Origin: Sipunculus nudus
Taxonomy: Eukaryota > Annelida > Sipuncula > Golfingiida > Sipunculidae
Direction: 5' to 3'
Assembly: GCA_026874595.1 (NCBI GenBank)
Contig: CM049310.1
Coordinates: 28,195,058 to 28,259,057, forward strand
Length of the DNA stretch: 64,000 bases
In this document: one piece after another, positions 47,257-60,199 of the stretch
Position numbering within the stretch: position 1 is the stretch's first letter
How the letters are laid out: every line of letters begins with the position of its first letter
Translations under genes and position numbers: made by a program
The notes under the pieces: generated by a model
The model's database searches: none
The model's input: only the letters and a program-made list of their open reading frames with translations
Told to the model about the DNA's origin: nothing

Positions 47257-49439
47257 CTATGGGGGCAAGGCGTGTGAAGGGTAAGTGTTTAATTCAAAGT
47301 TCAATCATACGTTATTTAAATTCGTCAGAAACATGTTTGCAGACAAACTTAATAATTCATTAATAATTGTCCGGAGAAAATGTCGGAGATACTAATTTCG
47401 CACCTGAGGACTTAGGAAGAATTACTCAGACATGGGTACGTCAGTACGCCTTCAAACACTATTGAGATATCAGATCCCCTCACCTCAGTAAGCCGTTTTA
47501 GACACCATTTTCTTTCAGTTACCAATAAAGATCCTGGCCAGGTGCGGATACAGGATCTTAAAAAAAAGGGGGGGGGGGGAGGGCTCGATATCCTAGAACT
47601 AGTAGAACGCTAGTACATTTTATACATAAGTCTGGCATGTAGACGTGTAGGGAAGAAGAAGGTGCCAAGCGCAACATCCTTTTGGTTTTCGGGTATTTAG
47701 CTAGATGTCAGGTCGAGCGCCCCCTGTCATTATCTGCCAGATTTCTTTCATCAACTAATACCACAGGCCTTGGTGAATAGGATTTCATGAAATACGGACC
47801 TCAAACCGTGAATCTGACTTATCAGACTCTTGTCTGTTTAGGAATGTCCGTCAGCTAAATTTTTAACATATTTGTAGTAAAAATATACTTTCTGAGTTCA
47901 AGAATGTATAGGGTGATAAAATCACGTCTGATATACCGTCTTGCATATCGGAAGTTTAGACGAAGAAGAAGAAAGCCGTCATTAGCGTTTGACAAAAGCC
48001 ATAAGATTACATTTCTATACATCATTCTTGAATAAGACTTGATTTATTTTACATATCCTCTGCAAATCTTGCTGCATTTGTTTTATAGCGTTACCGTGGA
48101 TCCTAAATAATGAATTTCCGTGAGTCTGCTAATTGACTCTCCCTCTGTCCGACGAAACAAAACATTTTATCGCACTTTGTTACACATGGAAGCCATTTAC
48201 TCAAGTTCTAATTGTTTTCGTTCGCATTCAGCTTGTCGCTTATACTTCTTCTGAATATAGTAATATATATAATTTCACGGGTTTTCTTTCAATTCAATCT
48301 CAATAACAGGATAAGTTTAAATATAATAATATATATCTTTATTCGTACAATAAAGTACAGTACAAGATGAAATAAATAAATATATACAGAAAGAAGGAAG
48401 AATAAAAATTGTGAGTAGTTCAAATTGCCAATAAACGCATGGAAAGCCACCACGAATAAATTACTAAAAACTACAACTGGAGGCAGTTTGCTTTATAGGG
48501 AATACGAAAATTGAACGAAGTCACACTTAGGTCAGAGAGGTAATAACCAGTATTCTACATGTATTTAGTTTCCGATATATCATTTTATTATAGCAATAAC
48601 TCACGAAGAAATATATACGGTACGTCATAACAATAGCATTGTCCAGCAGGGCGACCGAGTCGAACTCGAAAGGCTGGACAGAATTTCCAAAACAAACAGA
48701 AATCTAAAACGGCGCCTATACGTTCATGTCCATAACGGTTAATCAAATATATCTTGGGTCAGGTATATGGTGACCATGTCTGCTTTCGGGTCTAATCTTA
48801 TTTGCGTTCACAAAGCAGCTGAGTAAACGTGTATAGTTGCGGTATCTCGCGGCCGCTCGTGTTATTATTGGGGGTGTTTATACTTGTTGAAGGTCCTGAC
48901 CCCGGCAGGACGCGCGTTATCATGGCCGCCCTTGTCTTGACCACAAACAAATCGTCTGTAACTATTTACCACGGCCTTGTATCAGGTCTAAACGCCGGTA
49001 TGAAACGTGTTTAGCTTAGCCAGCAGGAATGTGCAAGTGGCTAAGTGTTAACAGACTGGCGGATTCCCCAGCATGTGTGTGTGTGTGTGTGATACTGATG
49101 GTGTGTGGCGAGAGCCCCAACCTTTAATTGCAGGAAAAATAATAAATCCGACTACTGAATATTTCGTTTAGTTATATATAGACGTGTATATAATTTTGCA
49201 AAGTGATCAATCAGGGACAAGCACATCTGATTTAAAAAATCTTAACGAAAAGGAGAAACATTGTTCAACGCCATGGTTTCAGTGTTACACGTGAACCCTA
49301 GATTTTCAACCCTACATCACTAAGGGAAGTCAATAGAAATGTATGCACTTAGAAATCAGAGTGAATTTATTGATACTGAGACCAGTACAGTGTATTATGA
49401 ACGGGTTGGTCGTAATTTGTTGAGTATTTGCTTACGTTA
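47257..49439. other. Non-coding; G tract and CAGG.GCGGAT motif near 47540-47581
   Basis: CCAGGTGCGGATACAGGATC followed by A and G tracts (47538-47581) is another copy of the G-rich repeat end. A TG run is at 49074-49092. No exon was recognised; a 61-codon frame at 48829 lacks support. Confidence 0.35.
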
Positions 49440-49573
49440 GTTGGCTCGTGTTACATTTGAGCGCTACTGTACACGGTCCAGCCCCAGCCCTTCAGTCGAC
49501 ACGACGACCAAGTAACGACACTCGGTTATTACACTTAACCTCCTCGAACTGACACGCGGACACTGTTGAACAG
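49440..49573 (+). other. Possible alternative non-coding first exon
   Basis: A GC-richer block ends in a consensus donor, GAACAG|GTAAGT (GT at 49574-49575). It has no TATA box and no open ATG frame. It could be an alternative 5' exon of the gene at 62879 or belong to another transcript. The start coordinate is arbitrary. Confidence 0.25.
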
Positions 49574-49575
49574 GT

Positions 49576-51715
49576 AAGTTAATGTTTGTCCTGACGCTCG
49601 ACGTGTCAACCAGCCAAAACATGTACAATTAGCTGTTAAGAGGTTTAGTTTGACAGGAATACGTACCGCTCTGATAGGCATATGGCATCCGCCTTAGGTT
49701 CCCGAGTGTATTATCCATATTTAAATTCTTCGAAAAAACCGATGTTTATATACTATTTGTTTATCATACATTCCCCCTATAATGCAGGGTGAACAATGTT
49801 TACTTTTTTTTTTACCTAATGACAAAAAGTGAGTTTAATTTTCAGAGCTGTGACGCCATCATCTAGCGAAGTTAACAGGACGTAATCACTACATAAAAAC
49901 ATTTGCGAGAAAAAGAATGAAGAACATTTTAAGAACAATCAGGAACAGTTATAGGAAAGCTTCAAGAAGCGTAGTTCAGAATCTAATGTATTCACATTTT
50001 CTCTTATTAACCATTCAAAGGATCCAAGAATACATATGGAATCTACCTTGAATTTGTTCTTGTCATATTTCAGCAATTTATCGTAAATCGTTTCCATTTT
50101 TCTTTACCAAGAAATTACAGTTTCTAACGCTTATGGCTTGGATACAGAGTCAGGCGAGAAACTGGATAAACATTTTCTTAAAGGGCAATCACGAACTCAG
50201 CCGTTATTCTGCATGCATAGATTCTACTGAACTTCACATACAAGTCCTCTCAAGGTGACTCACCAGGGAATGTAACTGTCTACTGTTGTGAAATTTTCTT
50301 TTAAATTTCCGTTCTTTCATATGGCGACGGAATACTTTCAAATATCTCATAAGAAAATGTAATAGACATTGCATCCCTTTAATGGACACTCAGCACGCAC
50401 AGTCGTTAATTAATAGCAAATTCAATGCGTGTGTGTTACACCATTAAGGATTACCGATAGTATCACTGAATACAACTTGTAATTTGCTCGTAAGAAGTAA
50501 GCAGAAAAGTTTTGACTGATTGACCATGTGTTCTAAATAAGTCCCAGATCAGACTTTATTTGGCTCCCTGGGTTTTTGCAACTGATCGCCTGAACTGCAG
50601 TATTAATTACATTATGCGGTATGCGCAGTGGTCGTACCCCGTTATAACACTATAAAGGCATACCACCCTCTAGTTATTATACTCTTAATAGAGTTGCAGA
50701 GCTCTATGATTTTCACACATACCGGGTTACTAAAGATTCACTGAGTCGACCAACAAAGCTTATTATTATTGCACATAAGGTATTAATTTCTATCTGTATA
50801 GTAATCCATTGGTTAAATGAGATCATTCTAAATATAATGGCCTGTGATCAAGTGCCAGTATACAGAGTCAACAGCTCAGCCTTGCTGACGTCCGTGTGCA
50901 CCAACATTATTGAGACTTATGTATGATAAACCATTATTATGCATTCACTCTATTCATATACTTCCAGCAGTTCCATGCATTGTAAGTAACTCGTGCGAAG
51001 TTTCCGATCTGTTTTATAAACTCTAATATACTGCGCATGCTCGGACCCCCGGGGCCCTACGAACATTTCTTCTGTATGACCGCTCACCGTGGATGTATGA
51101 TACTTAATTATTGAATGTTCCGTATACATATACGGACATTCGCCAATTAATATTCATCAAAAGGTATCCGGGTTATGTTAAAATATACATCTGTAATGTA
51201 TTTGACACCTTGCACCTCCTTTCGCCCACTTTTTTTTTTATTTCAGAAGTGTTTTTATTATATATGATATGATACATAAGATAAAAAAACTGACCCTATC
51301 AACAGTCAAAACAGCAGGATTCCTCAGAATAAACCAATGGTATGGCCACGGGCTCTCTGTAGACTGTAAAGATGCATAATGAAAAATAATAATAAAGTTC
51401 TCTTCTTTAGCAGCATGAAATGTGAACCCCGAATTTTGCTTTTAATTATGTTACTATAAATTAAAATGAATCCGATTTCACTGTTTAAAGACCGTCTATA
51501 TGTAAATATCTCATATAAGCAGTCAAACAACCATAAAGCGAATAATGGAGTAGAGCAGCTATACTGAAATATTTGCATAGTTGTATAAACAAATGTAAAC
51601 AAAAAAAAACAACCCTCAGCTCGAAGTAACCAAGCCTCCGGAACCATGCAGCAGCAAGGAACCAGAAACATGTTTCAACTTCCGCTTAGCAGGATTCAAT
51701 ACGCTTCGGTCTTCC
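49576..51715. other. Non-coding, no gene recognised
   Basis: The longest frame (minus, 51671-51324) is hydrophobic and T-rich with no motif or splice sites, and is probably chance. Confidence 0.4.
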
Positions 51716-51933
51716 GGGGCTGGCCTAAAACACGGAACGCGGATCAGGGGCTAAATAAAAAATAACAAATCGCATATGAGGAAATACGTTTATTACTATA
51801 AATTACTATGTCATGAAACATTCACCAATTTAAATGTTATGACACTTTTTATATCTTTGTTCCGACCCGTGCCGTAAATTAGGCCCCTGTTCCGCGTTTC
51901 ATGTTCCGTCCCGGTCCGTGTTTTAGACCCCCC
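51716..51933. mobile_element. MITE-like element with CTAAAACACGGA ends
   Basis: The left arm reads GGCCTAAAACACGGAACGCGG..CAGGGGC.TAA. The right arm, inverted, reads GGTCTAAAACACGGACC, then an insert, then GAAACGCGGAACAGGGGCCTAA. The 218-bp structure is non-coding, with an AT-rich centre. Confidence 0.6.
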
Positions 51934-53449
51934 AGGAGGTGTAACTGAGGCCTTTTGTTTTGACTTTGCCGAACTGATTTCAAAAGGCCGAAGTGTAGTG
52001 AATGGCTGAGCAGAGTATACGAAGGTTTTGCGCTTACATGCATGTCCACAACTAAAGCCAGATCTAAACCACAGACACTTGAATGGCAAGAGAAGTATTA
52101 ATAATTGTTGCTAAGTATCGGAGTTGCTTACAGTTTTTATGACCAGTTTGTATATCAAGGTCCAACTTGTTAGTTATGATTGTCTTCAGGTTAATGGACT
52201 ACTTCAGATTTACGAGAGAGCACGCGTTTGGTCAAATGCCATACGTTACACTAACCCATCCTAACATACGAGGGCCACCCCATGCATGGCTGTTAGGGAG
52301 GTTAATGCACATTTTATTTCAACTGCCTTTTAAATTCACTTGTGATTGGCGATTGATATAGCCAAAATCAGTATTCCCCTTCGAGTCATCAAATCTGCCA
52401 TGATGTCGTTGTATTGTCCGCATACATTATATATTGAGTTGATATAACGGTACTTAAGGGCCTCTTGTGAAGGTAATAACGCAAGGCAGGGTTAAAAACG
52501 CAAGGCAGGGTTTGCGATTGTTAATCAGAAACTGAATCCCTGTTACGTAATAAGAGATTTCCCTTTTTCAGAGATTTTGAATTAATTAGGGGATCATATT
52601 TCTTATATCGAACCGAAGCATTCGTGGAGATTTTGTGAAGAACGATTCTTACGGTGGTAGGCTTACTTGTAGAATATTCGGCAAAGAAAGGTAAGGTTAT
52701 CAGGCACCGCCCGTGTCATTTTTAAACCCCCGCATAAAAAAACTTTTAATTTTGATTTTAAAAAAAACTTACCGATTTGAGCTTCAGGGCTGCCGCTCGG
52801 ACATTTCTCTAAAGAAGATAAAATAACATAATTTGTTAAAAAAAAATTGCCCTCACGCACTGATTTCTGAAAAAAATACTTTTTTCCCCTTTTTCTGCCA
52901 TATATATAACATTTTCTCAAAATAATGAAAACAAGCGTGTGTATACAGTGACTATACCATTATTCCTCATCAGGAAACAATCATAGAAATAAAACATGAA
53001 CACTTTTTCCTTCGTACTACGGATAAGTTAGCATAATAAAAGAAGATTTATAAAAATCAGTACCAGGGCGCCTCCTGGACCAAGATCGTAAAACCTTGCT
53101 TGCAGGATGGCAAAGGTTTTGTATATAGAACAAAAGTACATGTAATATATTATCCTATTTATATTGGTGTATCACTGCTGAGGTATCTGGGATACACTCT
53201 ACTCTCCACTCTGTAAAAGAGCAAACTGAGGTAAAATTAAACTTGACCCTTTGAAACAATTACTTATTTATAATAGACCTTTTTCCAAAGCACCAGTAAG
53301 ACCAGTTGACCACAACAGACATATGAAAAAGAAAATATTACGATTAGTATATCTCAAATTATAAAAGTAAGAGAGCAAAATTGTATTCTGTCATGTGACT
53401 TGTTAAATTTAACAAACCGATGTTGGCACACTCGATCCAGACACAATAG
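51934..53449. other. Non-coding, no gene recognised
   Basis: Short frames with no recognisable motif. A small direct repeat AACGCAAGGCAGGGTT occurs near 52478 and 52497. Confidence 0.4.
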
Positions 53450-53625
53450 GGCGCTCAGTTAATTCTCTGTGTGCTGGTATATGTCGAGATCGGAAATGCC
53501 GGAGCCTTCTGTGGAACAGTTGACTCCTGGAACAATGTCATGGTGATAAAACAATGGATCTGGCAAAACAGGCTCGTAGCCAGTTCTTTTAACGTGGCCA
53601 AGGTATCTTTTTCTTTTAATTGTCA
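53450..53625 (+). repeat. Dispersed repeat copy 1
   Basis: It matches 55542-55740 in order: GCTC.GTT.ATTC.CTG, TATG(T/C)CGAG(A/G)TCGGAAATG, CAGTTGACTC, CAAT.TCATGG.GATAA.ACA and TCTTTTAACGTGGCC.AGG.ATCTTT. Similarity is patchy, with indels. The nature is unknown, possibly a SINE or MITE fragment. Confidence 0.6.
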
Positions 53626-54806
53626 TAAACCTGGACCCGGGCACTGCGCATGGTCGTAAATTCTTCTTACTCCATGTTATAAAGTATGACCGGTTTAACT
53701 GTCTTCTTTCTTCAAATAGGTATATTGTTGAAATAATTGTTTGTACACCCAAGGTACTTCTGAATCAAGCTAACGATTGTCAAAAAGTTATGGAATTCAG
53801 GTCGTGCATGATTATTGATCTCAGAAAGTATAGTAATCAAATGAAGTTTAGACCAACAATGTGCTATCTGTACTGCATAACCTATGATATGTCACTCAGT
53901 GCAACATTCCGACAATTGAACGCAACCGCAATAATGAAATCTCTGGAGAGACACTGGGGATCTAAATGACAGGTTGTACGTAACCCCTTTGTTGTTATGG
54001 TTACTCCAGGTCAAGTATTTTGTACATTTCATCACTAAACTTTCCCCGTGGCCTGTCTACGGTGCGAGTCATAGTTTGACAGCCGGGGGGTAGCTCAGGT
54101 TCAGCGGACCACGATGGAACTATGTTATTTGTGTAAATGTTCACCAAACTTTATACAAACCCATCACAATATGCCGCTCAAGGGTTGTCAAACGTAACCC
54201 TGCTTCACCATTACTGACGGCTAACAAAAGCCGGGATACGTCCCATCCCTATTGAAAATGAGTACAAATTATACCCCTGGGCGGATTACTTTGTGAGTCT
54301 GACTTTCACTCATACGTGAAGTGCCCGTATATATGTTATCAAGCCCCCGGCAAAGGTATGCATCAGGTATACTATGCGCCATGTGCCCGCTACATAGACA
54401 ACCCCAAGCTAAGCTAGCTTAGAGATATTTTGCCGCCCGGCACCTGGTAGGTGAGGCATTATACCACCAAAAGGTATGTTTTGCTTCTGTTGTGATAGGT
54501 GTCAGCTGTAAATGACCAAAGAAAACTTTAATGCACCCGAACCTGTCAACCGTAATTATAGTCGATGGAAAGTAGGGTATTTGTGTCTAATCATGCGGCA
54601 AGTCAGGTAGGTTGTATATAGCATGGATATAATGATCCTGCTAAATATCGATATAAATTTTATAAGTTGTACTTAATGTATGGGTGACTGCATCCCCGGA
54701 ATCGCTTATACATTAAAATGCGACGACGTTGTAAAAAGTCAAATCGTAAAATCGACTGATAGCGCTTTCATTTTTCTCTTTCCAGTCGAGGTGGACCATG
54801 CGTGAA

Positions 54807-54807
<1 letters not shown>
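53626..54807. other. Non-coding, no gene recognised
   Basis: No exon or repeat was recognised. Confidence 0.4.

Positions 54808-54870
<63 letters not shown>
54808..54870. repeat. (TA)n microsatellite
   Basis: A pure TA run of about 60 bases. The Y-I minus-strand frame crossing it is an artefact. Confidence 0.95.
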
Positions 54871-54873
<3 letters not shown>

Positions 54874-55541
54874 GGTTTCCCCAAGTTTTTGTGGACGCTG
54901 AAAGTATTTTTTTATAATCATGTGTAATCTTTCTCTTTGGGTGGATCATTAATAATTAGGGGATTTGCACTGGCCTGTTTAGCATGTAGGTTTCAGGTGT
55001 TCTGTGAAATTAAATGTTTTCTACAGCATGAAAAAATAGCAATCATATTTGTATACTCATCTTGAGAGTTGTTATTTAATGAAAATACTTTCACATCTTG
55101 TGCAAAAGAAACATAAACATACAACCGCAGCTATATAACTGCAGCGTTTGTACAATCTTCATTTTAAACGGAAACATTTTCTCAGCAAAATATTATTGTA
55201 AAACTCAGGAAACGTGTGGCATAAACGCGAGCTTAGTTCTGACATTACTGTAACACATTTCCTTGACATTCATACGCGCATGCACACATTGTATAAATGG
55301 AAAATCGTCCTGATACCACCTACTTTACATAATCATCACCTCGAGCGTCCCACCACCTTCCCTCCACCATCTTAAAAATATTTGCATCCTCCTCTCGAGA
55401 GCAATACTTAGCCTGCAGCCCCAGAATGTAACGAGACGTCATTGTTTAACAAAAACAGGTCAGCCCTGCTGTAATCTCAGTTACGATGCAAGAAAGGAAA
55501 CTCGGGATAAATGGTCCAAAGATAGATTTGCTTACTCAGAG
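54871..55541. other. Non-coding, no gene recognised
   Basis: AT-rich DNA without recognisable exons or repeats. Confidence 0.4.
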
Positions 55542-55740
55542 AACGCTCTGTTGATTCCCTGAGTTCTGCCATATGCCGAGGTCGGAAATGGCGATCCCTT
55601 AGAACTGTACAACAGTTGACTCTCGCAAAACCTGGACCAATCTCATGGCGATAAGACAGGGAGAGCCAGGATGTAAAAAAAGAATGAAAAAAAGCTGTAG
55701 TCAAGTCTTTTAACGTGGCCCAGGCATCTTTATATTTCAG
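55542..55740 (+). repeat. Dispersed repeat copy 2
   Basis: The partner of 53450-53625, in the same orientation, 2.1 kb away. It carries extra A-rich sequence (about 55670-55700) before the conserved TCTTTTAACGTGGCC end. Confidence 0.6.
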
Positions 55741-58700
55741 CTGACTCACGAAACTTGCAAGAATGAAAAAAAAAAATCTATGTAGTGATAGGTTTTCTTC
55801 TCTGATCAACACGCATGTATATGGTTTTAAGCCGAAAAATTCGGATCAGACTATTTGCCTGACAAATCGTCAATTATTTATCCAAGATAATTTTCTCTGG
55901 CCATTGGGTTTTATTGTGGTCAGCATGATGAATAACATTAACAGCAATAAAAAATATATAAAATGGTAGAACACATTGCTAGAAATTGTAGGTTGGGACG
56001 TTGTTGCTCCATGTTACCTTTGATCGAAAAGTATCCTAACATTTACAGGTAAAACTTTATACTGTTTCCGCTAGTTGTAACCTGGCACCGGCGCCTCGCA
56101 GATATTCCTACAACTTCTGGGGTACACATAAATAAATCTGTTACGTGTTTCCACGTACTATACTTGCAAAGGCAATGGTTACTGACGAAGCACCGTGTCA
56201 GTGATATTATGAAGGAAAGTATGTTGTTATATAGTCTAATGTGTCAGGAACTAGAACCATATTTTACTTTGCTTGCTGTTTTGCCAGACAATGCCACTGG
56301 TTTACGTTAGGTTTGGAGTAACCTAAATGCGTGTGTGGATAAAAAGAAAGTACTTGTATGGGATAACAACCCTGAGGGCAATACATGAATAATTTTGTGA
56401 CAAAATGTTCAAACTAATAAAGCAGACAACTTTCGCATAACTCTTTATTACTGGGAACTCGCGCTGGCCAGACATCTGTCGAACATACAATAATCAGTTT
56501 ATGCTCTGAGAAAAGTATTGTGTAGAAGCTGTTCGAATAAATAATTAAAATTTTAATTATATATTAATTACACATGTTGGGAGATTTTCTATTTTGTAGT
56601 AAAACTGGCACAAACACATACGGTACACCATAGAAACTTTTATGGTGCAAAGCACGTGTTGCTAAACAGCTGCCGTTACTTAAATTATATATGTACTCAG
56701 TTACATATGAATATTGATCTAGACTCGATTGGGTCATTTGTTTATCAAAGAATGTGATGGAAAAACAATAAAAGTAGTATCGTAGTGTGTTTTGTTTAGT
56801 TCAGGTCAGTTATACACACGGTGGCTGTCGAGTCGTCTGCTGAGCACAGAAGTGAGCAAAAAAAAAAAAAACAGTATAGGTAAACTTCTGAGACAAATAT
56901 GTCTAATACAGCACCTTCCTGAGTCTTACCGAGCCAACACGTGTTTACAAATAGCACTCCTTCACGATTTGGGAAAAATACATCCTCAGGTGTCTACACT
57001 GATTCATGTCAAACATATGGAAGGCACTTCTCCCCATCACCACGGTAACACGTCCGTCAAGACGGGTCCTCTTGGTGGAAGTACAAGACACTCCTAACAT
57101 AATGACCCAGTTTTATAACGTTAAGCACGTGTCCACGCAGTTTATAATTCTCTCCGCGTTTGATCCTCATATTATTTGTTGCATCATATCTGCAATAGAG
57201 TGTTGAATTATTTGTGTTTATAAATGCGAGTTTTTATTCGTGTTTTTAATGTCAATACATGTATATATTTTCCAAAAGGACACTGTTTTCATCAGGATTT
57301 GTGTTTCTGTGTTAATTTGTTCACTTGTTAGTTTCCGCTTTTGAGAGGAATAACCCTTGAGCGGCAAACGAGAAAATGCATGCAAAGAATGTATAAGTTC
57401 GCCGTCCATCCAAATGCAAATATGCAAATTTGGTTTAATGAGGCTTGACTCGTTACAACCGGACTTATCGTTTAGACTGGTATTTCACTGTTGCTTTAGT
57501 CCATGAAAACCCTCTGCAGAATGCATGCAGGATTGTTTTTTTTTTATTTTATTTATTTGAAATTTAATGTGAGCGTAAGCATTTGTTATTTGTTTAGAAC
57601 CTACAAGATGTATTGGGCAAATATAACCTAACACTCACAACACTAATACATCAATATAATCAACTGATTTCCCTTAATATAACACAACATACGCTTATAA
57701 TGTTGATTAACGACTTATAGCACTTCGATTAGTGGGTTTCTATGGTAAATCTAAGTGAAGCTCTTCTATTCGTGTGAATTAGACGTTAAAGGTGACTGAT
57801 CTACATATGACTGAAAACAGACAAAGCTGTCAGGCAATGTGAAATCAAAGGATTATTTTTTTAGAAATACAGGATGTACCTAGTCCAAGGAGTAGGCTTA
57901 TCGCTTCGGTTGTTTAGTACATCATAAAGATCGCTTTAGTTGAAAAGGAAAAATACTGATGAGGCACCGCTTCCGTTAAAAATAAGTTTCAATAGCTATA
58001 TATGACATGCTCATTTGCTGGACCTTGCCGACATAACCCACCCAGCTCGGCTTTTATTCACGTAAGTCTTTTTGGTCCTCTCTTTGTCTGTTTAAATATA
58101 GCTTCTCATGCATTTATCGTAAATACAGAAATGGTAAAGTGGGTCTTGTCTGCTTGAAACATCACTGTTCTTGATCAGCTCTGGAAGAATTTATTTTGAA
58201 CTGTACATACACCTGGTCGATTCCTGAGACATTGTAGAGTTTACAATATTCTGAAGGTGGTCTTTAGAGATGAAATTCCGGCCTTGGCGTGGGTATGCGT
58301 GTCTGGTGTCGCCATGTTTCTTTTTTTTTTATCACGAATGGCACGCCGTAATACGTCACGAATCATCCACTCATCGAGTATATTTAGGCATTCTTACTAA
58401 AGCACTGGCGATGAATCACCCAGACACAAAACACCGCTACTGCCAGGTATCCGGAAATAGTTATATAAACAAACACAGACCGGTTTATTCTGGGTGATTT
58501 ATCATAATGTGAAATGAACGCGCTCTTGTTGTATATAAATATCGGGCTGGTCAGAGGAGTGGAAACACACCACGTTTGGGGATAAACCCTCCTCCTTAAA
58601 AATACAAACACGTTTAATATCTGGAGCCGGAGAGTTTAGGGTCAATTTTTTTAATATCAAACATATTTATCACCATCATGCAGACGCAAAAGTGTTAGTA

Positions 58701-58749
58701 AATTACATGTTCCTACGTCTATATGTATCTGTGCATGGGGTTTTTCATT
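55741..58749. other. Non-coding, no gene recognised
   Basis: A 101-codon frame at 56792-57097 has no motif and includes a Lys run from an A tract. Other frames are short. Confidence 0.4.
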
Positions 58750-59530
58750 GAGAAAAGAGAGAATATAAAAAGAATGTCATTGAGAAAAGAGGGAATAAAT
58801 AAAGATGTCCATGAGCAAAAAGAGAATAAAATTAATGTCAGTGGGAAAGTTCAGAGGAAAACAAAAAAGAATATCAGCGATAAAAGAGTGAATAAAAGAG
58901 AATGTCAGTGAATAAAGAGAGGGAATGTTTTCTATCAATAAGAATGTCAGTAGGAAAAGAGAGTGAATAACAAAAAATATGCCAATGAGAGAAGAGAGAA
59001 TACCAAACGATATGTTAATGAGAGAAGAGAGAATACCAAACGATATGTCAATGAGAGAAGAGAGAATAACACACGATATGTTAATGAGAGAAGAGAGAAT
59101 AACAAACAATATGTCAATGAGAGAAGAGAGAATAACAAATTATATGTCAATGAGAGAAGAAAGAACAACAAACAGAATGTCAGTGAGAGAAAAAAGAACA
59201 GCAAAAATTATGTCAATGAGAAAAGAAATAACAACAAACAGCATGTCAATGAGAGAAGAAAAACAACAAACATTATTTCAATTAGAGAAGAGAGAACAAC
59301 AAACATTATGTCAATGAGAGAAGAGAGAACAACAAACATAATGTCAATGAGAGAAGAGAGAACAACAAACATAATGTCAATGAGAGAAGAGAGAACCACA
59401 AACAATATGTCAATTAGAAAAGAGAGAATAACAAACAATATGTCAATGAGAGAAGAGAGAACAACAAATAATATGTCAATGAGAGAAGAGAGAATAACAA
59501 ACAATATTTCGGTTGAGAAAAGAGAGACAT
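58750..59530 (+). repeat. 33-bp minisatellite (about 17 clear units plus degenerate flanks)
   Basis: The unit contains GTCAATGAGAGAAGAGAGAA followed by (T/C)AACAAACA(A/T)TAT, 33 bases. From about 58960 to 59520 it is regular; outside it is degenerate. Because 33 is divisible by three, frames stay open on both strands (189 codons on plus, about 98-110 on minus). The frames repeat 11-residue motifs, so they are products of the repeat and not genes. Confidence 0.92.
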
Positions 59531-59823
59531 AATTAAAAAAAAAGCCTTTGAGAAAAGAAAGAGAATGAAAAAAAGAATATCAGTGAGAAAAGAGAGATAA
59601 TCACATATTATAAAAGAATGTCAATAAAGATTTTATAAAAAGTCAGCGAGAAAACAGATTTAGCACTTATATACTTCTTGTTATAAGTTTAATGTTTTGT
59701 TGATATTTTAAATTAGTTGTTATGAATTACCGGTCCGCAAACATTTCTTATGTATTTCACAATACCTGTTATTTTTATAAGTTCTATTTCATATCTTGAT
59801 GTGAGAACACGTTTAATAATTAA

Positions 59824-60199
59824 TATACCGGGGATGTCTTTTTGTTCGCAAGGGTTTGGAATTCGGGATATTTGCGGATTGAAAATTATCGCAAAAATAA
59901 AACCTTAATTCGTGAATAAGAAGTCATAAATAGCCGTAAATCAAAGAGTGCTATTTTAAATTATTTTCTATTTAAAATTTCTTCTCGTTCAGTTTTCACT
60001 TTGACCTCGGTCCAGTTGATACGATTTTGCGCATATGTTATTTAACACATTAATTGATATAGTAAGAGACCTATAGAAATACTCTGCATGCATGAATACT
60101 TTTATGGTGAGATCGCGAAATAGGAACCCTCGCGAAAATGTGAAGATGTGAAAATCACGGAATGTTAATCTCGCAAATATGAAGCTAACCACATTATGT
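59824..60199. mobile_element. CGCGAA-type MITE, copy 2
   Basis: It shares TTTTTGTTCGCAAGG near the left end and, near the right end, CTCGCGAAAATG, GTGAAAATC.CG, CTCGCAAATATGAAGC(T/C)AACC with copy 1 at 43608-44040. It is non-coding. Confidence 0.55.

Noticed and set aside
47010-47363. 117-codon frame
   Set aside because: It overlaps an inverted-repeat MITE and shows no protein motif.
51324-51671. 115-codon hydrophobic minus-strand frame
   Set aside because: Composition follows T/A-rich DNA, with no splice sites, motif or neighbour support.
58963-59532. 189-codon frame rich in N-E-R-R-E-N repeats
   Set aside because: Produced by the 33-bp minisatellite; other frames and the minus strand are equally open.
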